Below are positions 27,295 to 35,674 of a DNA stretch of 50,477 bases, one piece after another. The notes beneath the pieces were generated by a model. It saw nothing but the letters and a program-made list of their open reading frames with translations, was not told where the DNA came from and did not search any database. The stretch comes from Xenococcus sp. MO_188.B8 (GTDB lineage: Bacteria; Cyanobacteriota; Cyanobacteriia; Cyanobacteriales; Xenococcaceae). Position numbers and translations under genes: made by a program. The stretch spans positions 1-50,477 of the forward strand of contig JASJDR010000033.1 of the NCBI GenBank assembly GCA_030065615.1. Direction: 5' to 3'. Each line of letters starts with the position of its first letter. Position 1 is the first letter of the stretch.

Positions 27295-28049
27295 ACAGAA
27301 AGAAAATTCTCAACGGCAGTTTTGATTCTATAACAACAGCAGAAACCTCAGACTGGGCGACTCAATTAATTAAGTTGGGCGAGAGGGGCTATATCTGCAC
27401 TGTGAATGTTGCTATTCTGATGATGATGTCTGCCGACTCCCAACTACAAAGATTTGTTGAAAGAGCATCGTTAGTAGTAGCAGATGGCCAACCAATCGTT
27501 TGGGCTTCAAGATTGCTTTCCCAAGCTTTGCCAGAGCGAGTGACCGGCATTGACCTGATCGATTCTTTAGCAGTAAGAGCTGAGAAGGAGCAGTTTCGGA
27601 TTTATCTGTTAGGTGCAACCCAAGAAGTGATAACTACAGCTGCAGCCAACCTCAAATCGCGATACCCGAAACTTGACATTTGCGGTTTTGACGACGGCTA
27701 CTTTTCTGCTAGTGAAACGTCTGAGCGGGTACAGGCGATCCGCCAGAGTGGGGCTCAGATTCTCATCGTCGGGATGGGAGTACCTCGGCAAGAAGTTTTC
27801 CTAGAAGAAAATTGGTCAGATTTAGGTGTAAACTTAGCCATTGGTGTTGGCGGTAGTTTCGATGTGATTGCGGGCAAGAAGAAACGGGCGCCGTCCTGGA
27901 TGCAAACAGCGGGACTGGAATGGTTATACCGATTGATTCAAGAACCCCAAAGACTTTGGAAACGTTACCTAGTGACGAACCTACAGTTTATCTATCGCTT
28001 ACTAAGTTCATCTATCGCTGGTTGGAGGAAATCTATGGCAGTTCGCTAA
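27291..28049 (+). CDS. WecG/TagA/CpsF family glycosyltransferase (GT26)
   Basis: Protein of 252 residues with the family signatures VNVAILMMMSADSQLQRFVE, ADGQPIVWASRLL, ERVTGIDLIDSL, YLLGATQEV, VGMGVPRQEVFLEEN and GVGGSFDVIAGKKKRAPSWM. These enzymes add N-acetylmannosamine(uronic acid) or glucose residues to lipid-linked intermediates of surface polymers at the membrane. Translation is coupled to the toroid protein (ATGA overlap). Like its partner it lacks HIP1, which hints at transfer. Confidence 0.9.
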   Translation: MNRKKILNGSFDSITTAETSDWATQLIKLGERGYICTVNVAILMMMSADSQLQRFVERASLVVADGQPIVWASRLLSQALPERVTGIDLIDSLAVRAEKEQFRIYLLGATQEVITTAAANLKSRYPKLDICGFDDGYFSASETSERVQAIRQSGAQILIVGMGVPRQEVFLEENWSDLGVNLAIGVGGSFDVIAGKKKRAPSWMQTAGLEWLYRLIQEPQRLWKRYLVTNLQFIYRLLSSSIAGWRKSMAVR

Positions 28050-28449
28050 TTTTCTGAAAACAAAAGTAAAATCTACTCAATCCCTGCAATACAGTGGAAT
28101 TAGATTGTCAGCATCATATCTCAACAGGATTTAGCATGATAACAGCGATCGCTGTTATCTTAGTGACATTCGGGTCTGGAACCGCAAAATCAATCAGTTG
28201 AAATGTCTCGTTCAGGACAAAAAATATCATAACTACGGTACTATTCTTAGTAAATCTTGTCTAGTTTGAGAAGTAGAGTTTTGCGGTAGTTAATAGGTAA
28301 ACTAGCAGTAATCAAATGTCTGTAAGGCATTTATGTTCACATTTGCCAGTCCCTAATCACTAATACCAATTATTATATTATCTGTATAACTACAGGTTTT
28401 CGAACTAGATACGGTTTAGTTCCATATTTTTTTGGGTTACACAAATCTC
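28050..28449. other. Intergenic region with HIP1-centred palindrome
   Basis: About 400 bp without a gene between the GT26 gene and the broken kinase. Apart from the palindrome at 28138-28159 it is plain AT-rich sequence. Confidence 0.55.
28138..28159. repeat. 22-bp perfect palindrome centred on HIP1
   Basis: The arms GATAACA and TGTTATC flank GCGATCGC exactly. It could be a terminator stem for the toroid/GT26 operon or a protein-binding site. HIP1 copies normally have no extended symmetry. Confidence 0.6.
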
Positions 28450-28878
28450 ATGTCTAGTGAGCAAAGCCATGTTCCTAAAGCAGATATCTTAGTGATCGAT
28501 GATACGCCAGAAAATTTAGCTTTGTTATCCCAGATGTTGATGGAAAAAGGTTACAAAGTTAAAAGTGTCACCAAAGGTTCTACTGCATTAAGAGGTGCTA
28601 AAGCCGCGCCCCCAGATCTGATTCTGCTAGATGTCAAAATGCCAGAAATGAACGGCTATGAGGTTTGTCAATATTTAAAAGCAGATAAGCGCACGCAGAA
28701 TATTCCAGTTATTTTTATCAGTGCCTTGGGGGATGTTTTTGATAAACTCAAAGCTTTTCAAGCTGGTGGTGTGGATTATATTACTAAGCCATTTCAGGTT
28801 GAGGAAGTTTTGGCCAGATTGGATACGCATTTAACCATTCGTAATTTGCAAATCAAGCTAGAAGAGCAAAATATTTAA
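28450..28878 (+). pseudogene. 5' part of a broken hybrid histidine kinase: receiver domain
   Basis: A complete CheY-like receiver domain: ILVIDDTPENL, the phosphorylated Asp in LILLDVKMPEMNG, PVIFISAL with Ser in place of Thr, and DYITKPF. The linker then meets TAA at 28876. In the same frame after the stop come LSQEIAERTTAEDKFAKAFR and ACPNPIAIAVKKF, the coiled-coil and start of a PAS domain of the usual REC-PAS-kinase hybrid. The receiver piece could still be made as a small response regulator. ATG 28450 is preferred to the upstream TTG. Confidence 0.7.
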
Positions 28879-28978
28879 CTATCTCAGGAAATAGCCGAAA
28901 GAACTACTGCCGAAGATAAGTTTGCCAAAGCCTTTCGTGCTTGTCCTAATCCAATTGCGATCGCGGTCAAAAAATTTT

Positions 28979-29543
28979 AAATGTTGCTATTCGTAACTCA
29001 GAGCGCTTGATTCGTTTAGTCAACGATATTCTGGATTTAGAACGCATGAAGTCAGGTAAGATTACCATTGAACCAGTGCCGTGCAATCTGCAATCGCTTT
29101 TAGTACAAGCTACGGAAACCATCCAAGCAATGGCAGAAAAAGCCCAGGTTAAATTACTGCTAGAATCTTGTACGATCTCTATGAGAATCGATCCAGACCG
29201 CATTTTGCAAACCTTAACTAACTTACTTAGCAATGGGATTAAATTTACTGAACCTGGGGGAACGGTAAAGTTAACAGCAAATCTTGTCAATAGCGATCTC
29301 TGCCATATAGTGGTAGAAGATACAGGTAGAGGTATTCCTGCCGATAAATTAGAGTCTATATTTGAGCGTTTCCCCCAGGTCGATGCCTCAGACTCTCGAA
29401 GTAAAGGAGGAACAGGCTTGGGACTAGCGATCTGTCGCCATATTATCGAGCGACATCAGGGTAAGATTTGGGTAGAAAGTATTTTAGGCACAGGCAGTAC
29501 TTTTCATATTTATTTACCAGTTAATTTTAAAGTTAATAGGTAA
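28979..29543 (+). pseudogene. 3' part of the broken hybrid kinase: HATPase without H-box
   Basis: The frame begins LNVAIRNSERLIRLVNDILD, the second helix of a dimerisation domain, and continues through an intact ATPase: N-box NLLSNGIKF, G1 DTGRGIP, F-box and G2 GGTGLGLAICRHI. The phosphoaccepting His helix and the rest of the PAS domain are missing, and the frame is offset from the upstream half. An internal deletion therefore joined the two pieces. There is no ATG or ribosome site, so expression is doubtful. Confidence 0.75.
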
Positions 29544-29673
29544 AAGTTCTTCATCGTTCATCCTCCCAGATCGATACTTTCATGCTTTTTTTTGATTTTC
29601 CTAATGATTTTTGCTTTAGGATGAGATTACTACTAGAACTACATTAATGCTAGTTACTGGGCAAATAAATCAT

Positions 29674-30054
29674 ATGAGCAAATCTATCTTGATTATTGAT
29701 GATGAAGAGGATGTCAAAGAAATAGCTCAAATGGGATTAGAGATGGCAGCCGATTGGAGTGTTGTTACCGCAAGTTCAGGAACAGAAGGATTGATTTTAG
29801 CCGAAACTAGTCAACCAGATGTCATTCTTTTAGATTTGATGATGCCTGGCTGGGATGGCAAAGAGACCCTAAAGCAGTTAAAAGCTAATCAAAATACGGC
29901 AAATATTCCCGTAATTCTCATGACTGCCAAAACTCAATTAGCGATCGCCTTAGAGTTAAGGGAATTAGATTTAGTGGGTGTGATTACTAAACCCTTTCGT
30001 CCTCTGCAGTTACCGGAACAAATATCCCAAATCCTAGCTCAAAATCATAAATAA
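29674..30054 (+). CDS. Single-domain response regulator
   Basis: Protein of about 126 residues consisting of a receiver domain only: ILIIDDEEDV, DVILLDLMMPGWDG with the phosphorylated Asp, PVILMTAKTQ and VITKPFRP. There is no output domain, so it likely works by protein contacts or as a phosphorelay intermediate. It follows the broken kinase by 130 bp and may once have served it. ATG 29674 is chosen because the upstream nine codons are not receiver sequence. Confidence 0.85.
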   Translation: MSKSILIIDDEEDVKEIAQMGLEMAADWSVVTASSGTEGLILAETSQPDVILLDLMMPGWDGKETLKQLKANQNTANIPVILMTAKTQLAIALELRELDLVGVITKPFRPLQLPEQISQILAQNHK

Positions 30055-30235
30055 AAGAGTTAAAGCTGTTCGCGAAAACCCCGTATCCGGGCTTTACTTA
30101 ATCACAATAACTAATATTTAGTTCATAAAACCCTGTTATTCCTTAAATCCAAAAGCTAAAGTAGATGTTTTAAGGATTTGAAAATTAAGTAGATCTAGAA
30201 ATCCTTTTTAAGTCAGGAATGAGGAATAATCATTT

Positions 30236-31753
30236 ATGCTGAAATGGTTTAGTAAACGGAAAACGGCTGAATCTTCTGTCAAGCTTGCATCTTCTCCCCA
30301 TTCATCTCGTCAGGGCGAGATAATAGGAGGAAACCCAAGTACTGAAAGCTCCATGGAATCACGGGTTAATTATCAAAACCAAGATAACGAAAATTCTTCA
30401 GAAGTCTCTTACTCATCGGATTTAACCGATGCCGATTATGAATTTTTATTTAACCAACTTTTAGATGGTGTTGCTCATGGTTGGAATCAAATAAGGATTA
30501 TTAAATTCTTTCAAGCTCTGGGGACCAGAGGTGAAGAAAGATATTGGGTTGCTTGGTTGTCAAAATTCTCGACCAAAATTCCCGATGTTACTAATGATTC
30601 TCAACGAAGATTGGGGGCAATTATGCTGCGCTTGGCTGAAGTTACCCAATCTGCTGCTGAATTAACTGAACTTAGCCGAATTTCTGCTCAAATTGGTAAG
30701 AAATTATTTTTCGGCAAAACTGCTAATTTAATCTGGGAATATGATGGTTTAGATGTTGTTGCTCCCCTAAATTCAGCCATAGATGACACAATAGAAGATG
30801 GGGATAGCAGTAGAGCAGAAAATATTACATCAATTTCAGAACCAATTCCTGAGTCTCCTGTAGAAGCAAGCTCTGAACTAGAGAAGATAGCATCCCCTTC
30901 CCCAGAGTTATCAACAACGACAATTCCTGAGTCTCCTGTAGAAGCAAGCTCTGAACTAGAGAAGATAGCATCCCCTTCACCAGAGTCATCAACAACGGCA
31001 ATTCCTGAGTCTCCTGTAGAAGCAAGCTCTGAACTAGAGAAGATAGCATCCCCTTCCCCAGAGTTATCAACAACGGCAATTTCTGAGTCTCCTGCAGAAG
31101 CAAGCTCTGAACTAGAGAAGATCGCATCCCCTTCCCCAGATTTATCAACAACGGCAATTCCTGAGTCTCCTGAAGTAACAAGCTCTTATATGGCTTCTAC
31201 TGACCCCAATTTATCAGAAAACCAGGATGTGATTCCCAACCCATTGAATCAATCCGAAACTACTGAAGAAAATAGCGTAGATCCCGAAGTACTTGAATTA
31301 GTAGAAAGTTGGTTTAATCTTGGGTTGAAGCAAGTGAGTACCGAAGATTTCCATGGAGCCATCGACAGTTGGCAGAAGGCTCTGAAGCTAAATCCTCATT
31401 TGGCGGAAATCTGGCACAACCTTGGTAGCGCCTTGGGTCGTTTAGAAAAATATCCAGAAGCTATAGAATCTTTTAATAAGGCGTTAGAAATCGACCCCCA
31501 AAGTTATCAAGCTTGGAATGATCGAGCCCATGCATTCTATCAAATGCACCAATGGGAAGAGGCGATCGCTAGTTGGGATAAAGCGATCGCTATAAACCCA
31601 GGAAACTACCAATTTTGGTATCATCGCGGCTGTGCTTTGGAACAGGTTCAAAGCTTTGATAAAGCGATCGCTAGTTATGAAAAAGCCCTAGAGATTAGTC
31701 CCGATTTTCAACCCGCACGCTCTAGATACGTTAACTTAGTAACAAAGTCGTAA
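30236..31753 (+). CDS. TPR protein with conserved N-terminal domain and Ser/Glu/Pro repeat linker
   Basis: Protein of 505 residues in three parts. An N-terminal helical domain (about 60-185; FLFNQLLDGVAHGWNQIRII) is of a type seen in cyanobacteria. An acidic, low-complexity linker (about 203-320) is built from a 26-residue unit repeated more than four times (PESPVEASSELEKIASPSPE and so on). Four TPRs follow at about 355-500 (AEIWHNLGSALGRLEKYPEA, NYQFWYHRGCALEQ). It is cytoplasmic and probably a scaffold. The linker repeats are near-identical DNA. Confidence 0.8.
   Translation: MLKWFSKRKTAESSVKLASSPHSSRQGEIIGGNPSTESSMESRVNYQNQDNENSSEVSYSSDLTDADYEFLFNQLLDGVAHGWNQIRIIKFFQALGTRGEERYWVAWLSKFSTKIPDVTNDSQRRLGAIMLRLAEVTQSAAELTELSRISAQIGKKLFFGKTANLIWEYDGLDVVAPLNSAIDDTIEDGDSSRAENITSISEPIPESPVEASSELEKIASPSPELSTTTIPESPVEASSELEKIASPSPESSTTAIPESPVEASSELEKIASPSPELSTTAISESPAEASSELEKIASPSPDLSTTAIPESPEVTSSYMASTDPNLSENQDVIPNPLNQSETTEENSVDPEVLELVESWFNLGLKQVSTEDFHGAIDSWQKALKLNPHLAEIWHNLGSALGRLEKYPEAIESFNKALEIDPQSYQAWNDRAHAFYQMHQWEEAIASWDKAIAINPGNYQFWYHRGCALEQVQSFDKAIASYEKALEISPDFQPARSRYVNLVTKS
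30844..31180 (+). repeat. 78-bp tandem repeat, four copies plus a partial one
   Basis: Units begin at 30844, 30922, 31000, 31078 and 31156 with only scattered base changes. Each encodes 26 residues, so changes in copy number keep the frame. Confidence 0.9.
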
Positions 31754-31877
31754 TATATAAATTAGCCATGATGGCGGTAACTTATATTATCGGATAAACT
31801 TCTACATACGAAGATCTTCCTATAAAGATCTTTAAATCTCAAATACTTTATCGCAAATTTTTAAACCATAAATTCTC

Positions 31878-32162
31878 ATGACGGAATTATCTAATAACAC
31901 CAAAGAAGAATTAGTATTGCCAAGGGAACAGAGAGTTGCTCAATTGAGGAATCTAATTGATACTCTTAGAATTGCTGATGAAATAGCCCAAAAAGGCTAT
32001 CTCATTAGTAGTTCTGAGTTAGCAGATCTTATGGACATTAATGCTAGTGCAGTCACCAGTCGAGGAGATCATTGGTCTTGGCGTAACTGGGTTGTCTCTA
32101 GAGTAAGAAGAGAAGGAAATCAAATTCTATGGCAGTTGGAAAACATAGAAGCGATTGACTAA
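31878..32162 (+). CDS. Small conserved protein, HTH-like
   Basis: Protein of 94 residues. The segment SSSELADLMDINASAVTSRG resembles a helix-turn-helix, followed by basic and Trp-rich sequence (WSWRNWVVSRVRREG). DNA binding is possible but unproven. It ends one base before the ATG of the acetyltransferase gene, so the two form an operon. Confidence 0.65.
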   Translation: MTELSNNTKEELVLPREQRVAQLRNLIDTLRIADEIAQKGYLISSSELADLMDINASAVTSRGDHWSWRNWVVSRVRREGNQILWQLENIEAID

Positions 32163-32163
32163 A

Positions 32164-33465
32164 ATGAATATGAATGCAAAAAACGCGAAAATGACTTTAT
32201 CCATACCGGAAAAAACCCAACTAATCGTCCGTCCTCTTCAATATCGAGATGTAGAGGCAATCGAAGCCTTGATTGCTCAAGGTCAAAGACAAGAGATTTC
32301 TCAGCGTCTAGTTTCTATAGACAGAGATCTCAAACAAGTTCGTTCTTGGTATGGACTAAGACAATTTTTGAGTCTTTTGCCCTACTCATATCAAAAAGAC
32401 CGGAGGATTTATGTCGCCGAAAGGAAACAAAAAATTCTCGGTCTCATTCAAGTATCTCCTTTTAATCGAACCGAAACTACTTGGAGAGTGGAAAGGGTTT
32501 TAGTGAATGAAAATTTATCAGAATTAGAAACTCTGGCTAGTCAAAAAGAAGTCGGTTCACAACTATTACGCTATTGTTTAGAAAATATCTGGGAAGCACG
32601 TACCTGGATGTTGGAAGTTAATATCAATGATAAACATAGTTTAGCTCTCTATCGAGAAAATGGTTTTCAACCTTTAGCCCAAATGACCTATTGGGGATTA
32701 CCATCACAGTTGATTACCAAGTTAGCACAGCAAAGTTCTGACTTACCCAATCTGTTACCGATAAGTAATGCTGATGCACCGTTACTTTATCAATTAGATT
32801 GCGTCTCCATGCCTCCTCTATTGCGTCAAATTTTTGATCGCGATGTCCACGATTTTAAAACAGGTTTTGTCGAAGCTACTATTCTGAAGATTCTGCAATG
32901 GTTAGGCAAGACTGAAGATTTTAAAGGTTATATTTTTGAACCTCAAAGAAAAGCCGCGATCGGTTATTTTCAATTAAGATCTTATCCTGACCATTCTAAC
33001 GCTTACCAAGCCAAGTTAACTGTTAATCCTGCCTATACTTGGCTCTATCCAGAATTGATTGTGCGAATGGCTCAAATTGCCTACAAATCGGCAACTAAAT
33101 TTTCTAAGATCGACGATATAACTTGTTCGTTACCTTCTTTGGAGTTAGTTTCTGCTGATTATCAACCAGAAAGAGAAGAGTTTCTCAATGGAATCGGCGC
33201 ATCCCCCATCGAACATACTTTGCTCATGTCTCGCTCCGTATGGCATAAAATTAGGGAAACGAAACGTCTAGAAGGATTACAATTATCGGAAGTATTGCAA
33301 GGACTTAAACCAGCAAGAACCCCAATTCCTTCAAGGATTTCCCTCCTCAAATCAGAATCGAGTCATTATCCAAGATTAGGACATCAAGATTTATTTTCAA
33401 CTCAACCCTCAGATCGAGATACATCTTCAGATGATAATGCTCCTGGTTCCTCAATCAGTAACTAA
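32164..33465 (+). CDS. GNAT family N-acetyltransferase-like protein
   Basis: Protein of about 433 residues. The N-terminal half carries a GNAT fold: LIVRPLQYRDVEAIEALI, IYVAERKQKILGLIQV, VGSQLLRYCLE (acetyl-CoA loop), and MLEVNINDKHSLALYRENGF. The C-terminal half (YIFEPQRKAAIGYFQLR and so on) may be a second, degenerate GNAT unit, and the last 50 residues are disordered. The substrate is unknown. ATG 32164 is used; ATG 32191 also fits. Confidence 0.75.
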   Translation: MNMNAKNAKMTLSIPEKTQLIVRPLQYRDVEAIEALIAQGQRQEISQRLVSIDRDLKQVRSWYGLRQFLSLLPYSYQKDRRIYVAERKQKILGLIQVSPFNRTETTWRVERVLVNENLSELETLASQKEVGSQLLRYCLENIWEARTWMLEVNINDKHSLALYRENGFQPLAQMTYWGLPSQLITKLAQQSSDLPNLLPISNADAPLLYQLDCVSMPPLLRQIFDRDVHDFKTGFVEATILKILQWLGKTEDFKGYIFEPQRKAAIGYFQLRSYPDHSNAYQAKLTVNPAYTWLYPELIVRMAQIAYKSATKFSKIDDITCSLPSLELVSADYQPEREEFLNGIGASPIEHTLLMSRSVWHKIRETKRLEGLQLSEVLQGLKPARTPIPSRISLLKSESSHYPRLGHQDLFSTQPSDRDTSSDDNAPGSSISN

Positions 33466-33548
33466 TAACCAGTAACTGTCGTTAGTCCTTCAAACGATGA
33501 ATTAAACCGCGGCTAGTATGTAAAACTAGAGTTTTTGTTTATCTGTTT

Positions 33549-34028
33549 TTAAGACTTGGCTAATTCTTCTAGTTTTTGTAAAACTTTTTCCGCATGACCT
33601 TTAGCTCTAGCATTATTCCAAATGTGAGCCAACTTACCATCGGGTGCAATTAAAAAAGTCGAGCGGACAACTCCCATATATTCTTTGCCCATAAATTTTT
33701 TAAGTCGCCATACATTGTAAGCTTCTGTGACCTTTCGTTCAGGATCACTTAACAGTTGTAGTCCCAGGTTATGTTTGGCAATAAATTTACCATGGGATTC
33801 TGTTGAGTCAGGACTCACGCCAATAATCGCTGCTCCGAGTTCGGTAAATTGCTCTTTTAAGGCTGTGAAGTCTATAGCTTCTACGGTACAACCAGGGGTA
33901 TCGTCTTTAGGGTAAAAATAAAGTACTAGCCAGCGATCGCGAAAATCGTCTAGACTTACAGTATTACTATTTTGATCTTGAGCTGAGAAATCGGGAGCTG
34001 GTTGTCCTATTTGCAGTAAATCGCTCAT
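33549..34028 (-). CDS. bcp: Peroxiredoxin of the Bcp/PrxQ type, single Cys
   Basis: Thiol peroxidase of 159 residues reducing hydroperoxides. It has the peroxidatic motif YPKDDTPGCTVEAIDF near residues 41-56 and the catalytic Arg in VVRSTFLI. The resolving Cys that usually sits five residues after the peroxidatic one is replaced by Ile, and there is no other Cys in the protein. It must therefore work as a 1-Cys enzyme with an external thiol. It is monocistronic. Confidence 0.92.
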   Translation of the reverse strand: MSDLLQIGQPAPDFSAQDQNSNTVSLDDFRDRWLVLYFYPKDDTPGCTVEAIDFTALKEQFTELGAAIIGVSPDSTESHGKFIAKHNLGLQLLSDPERKVTEAYNVWRLKKFMGKEYMGVVRSTFLIAPDGKLAHIWNNARAKGHAEKVLQKLEELAKS

Positions 34029-34256
34029 ATGCGTGATAAAAGAGACAATAATTTTTCTGTATAAAGAAACACAATAGATAATATCGCCAAGAAAAATTAT
34101 ATTTTCTGACTAATCACAATTTTATAGTGTTTATTGAATTATTTATCTCTCTTCCAAAAGAAGACACTCGGCTACGCCGATGTGATGAATTTTGGTCATT
34201 GATAAAATAATAACACGAAATCTGCTATAATTAGATTAGTAAATATCGGTTTTCAG

Positions 34257-35561
34257 ATGATATCTTTAACTTACGAATACAAGTTAAAACCAACCAAAAA
34301 ACAGATTAAAGATATAGAAATGTATCTTGAAGTTTGTCGGGCGGTTTACAACTGGAATCATAGGGAAAGAAAAGATTGGATACAGTCGAGAAAAAGTCCA
34401 ATTTACCAATGTTCAATTGTTCAAGAATATATCATTCCTGCCGATAAACCTTTTCCCAGCTACAATATTCAAGCTAAGAATCTAACTCAATCTAAAAAGC
34501 AATATCCGCATTTAGCACAAGTTCATTCTCAAGTCTTGCAGTCTACTTTAAAAAGACTAGACCAAGCTTGGGATGATTTCTTTAAAGTAGAGGTTCGAGG
34601 CTTCCCTAAATTTAAAAACCAAAATAGATTTAGAAGCTTTGTCTATCCTCAAATTAAAAGTAGTGACTTAAAGAATACTGAAATTAGATTGCCTAAGATT
34701 GGCTGGTTAAGAATTAGGAAATCTCGGGAATATCCCACAGGATTTAACCCTAAGCAACTGAGGATTGTGAGAAAAGCTACGGGCTATTTTGCTCAGATAA
34801 TATTTGTTTCCACCGAATCAGTTCCTGATATTCTACCAGGAGAAACTAGTTTAGGATTGGATGCGGGAATCAGTTCTTTTGTTGCTAGTTCTAGAGGAGA
34901 ATTAATCAAGACTCCAGAGTTTATTTTAATGGCAGCTAGAAAGTTGAAATCACTACAGCGTCGCTTAAAGAATAAAATTAAGGGGTCAAATAATTGGGTA
35001 AAACTGCAAAAGAAAATAGCACAATTACATTTTAAAGTAGCTAATCGTCGGGAGTATTGGCTATACAAACTGGCTCATCATTTTTGCTCGATTACAGACA
35101 ATATCTTTGTCCTAAAGGATACCGCTTCGCATATCGAAGATATTAACTTTAAATCTTGGCAAAAAGGACTATTTGGCAAACAAGTAGGTAATTCAGCAAT
35201 TGGGAAATTCATCAATCAAATACTCCCATTCATCGCTTGGAAAACTGGGGTTTACTATCAGAAAGTAGACAAAGATTTCACCTCGCAAGAATGCCCAAAT
35301 TGTGGATTACCAACTGGGAAAAAAAGCCTCAGCCAAAGAGTTCATAATTGTCAATGTTGTGGTGTAACTCTCGATAGAGATGTTGCGGCGGCAATAGTGA
35401 TAGAGCGACGGGGAAAAATCGCGGTCGGGCAGCCCGTGACTCTTGGTGCGCGTTCCCATGCTGGGGAAACCCCAGCGGGGTCGCACCGCAAAAACACTTG
35501 TGGAGATCGAGGTGCAGGGATCTTGCAACTAACCTTGTTTGATCTAGTAACTGGTCTGTGA
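34257..35561 (+). CDS. tnpB: TnpB, RNA-guided nuclease of an IS605-type element
   Basis: Protein of 434 residues with an N-terminal helix-turn-helix segment (YKLKPTKKQIKDIEMYLEVC), a RuvC-like nuclease and a zinc ribbon (CPNCG at about 347, CQCCG at about 365). Catalytic acids are Asp202 in SLGLDAGISS, Glu294 in EDINF and Asp375 in LDRDVAAA. TnpB proteins use a right-end RNA as guide to cut DNA near the insertion site. Here eight residues (LKDTASHI) are inserted directly before the catalytic Glu by a small repeat, so activity is uncertain. Confidence 0.9.
   Translation: MISLTYEYKLKPTKKQIKDIEMYLEVCRAVYNWNHRERKDWIQSRKSPIYQCSIVQEYIIPADKPFPSYNIQAKNLTQSKKQYPHLAQVHSQVLQSTLKRLDQAWDDFFKVEVRGFPKFKNQNRFRSFVYPQIKSSDLKNTEIRLPKIGWLRIRKSREYPTGFNPKQLRIVRKATGYFAQIIFVSTESVPDILPGETSLGLDAGISSFVASSRGELIKTPEFILMAARKLKSLQRRLKNKIKGSNNWVKLQKKIAQLHFKVANRREYWLYKLAHHFCSITDNIFVLKDTASHIEDINFKSWQKGLFGKQVGNSAIGKFINQILPFIAWKTGVYYQKVDKDFTSQECPNCGLPTGKKSLSQRVHNCQCCGVTLDRDVAAAIVIERRGKIAVGQPVTLGARSHAGETPAGSHRKNTCGDRGAGILQLTLFDLVTGL
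35112..35135 (+). repeat. Small dispersed repeat inserted in frame in tnpB
   Basis: CTAAAGG-A-TACCGCTTCGCAT at 35112-35132 matches 20 of 21 bases of 48850-48870, which lies in non-coding DNA. Removing exactly 24 bases restores DNIFVEDINF, the normal spacing before the TnpB catalytic Glu. Confidence 0.75.
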
Positions 35562-35674
35562 GACAAGAATCCCCCGCGTCCCGCGGCGGGAGTGTCAATA
35601 GGGGATATCTGATTTAACCGAGAATTACTATGTCTTGACATTGTCCAAAGTCTAGACATACTAGAAAGGAAAAA

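Larger units (their letters stand above)
34160..35598 (+). mobile_element. IS605-type element with tnpB only (IS1341-like)
   Basis: The right end after tnpB has an imperfect GC-rich hairpin (35572-35590) followed by GAGTGTCAA; TCAA at 35595-35598 matches the right cleavage tetranucleotide known for IS608. A left-end hairpin TCGGC-TAC-GCCGA is at 34168-34180. No tnpA is present, so mobility would need help from another element. The left boundary is an estimate. Confidence 0.7.

Noticed and set aside
30060-30105. Terminator after the response regulator
   Set aside because: Only a very short CCCG/CGGG pairing can be drawn, without a clear T-run.
30825-31181. 118-codon minus-strand frame with Leu-rich repeats
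   Set aside because: It is the antisense reading of the 78-bp repeat array in the TPR gene.
33549-34256. A second transposase (tnpA) upstream of tnpB
   Set aside because: The peroxiredoxin gene fills this space and no Y1 transposase frame is present between it and tnpB.
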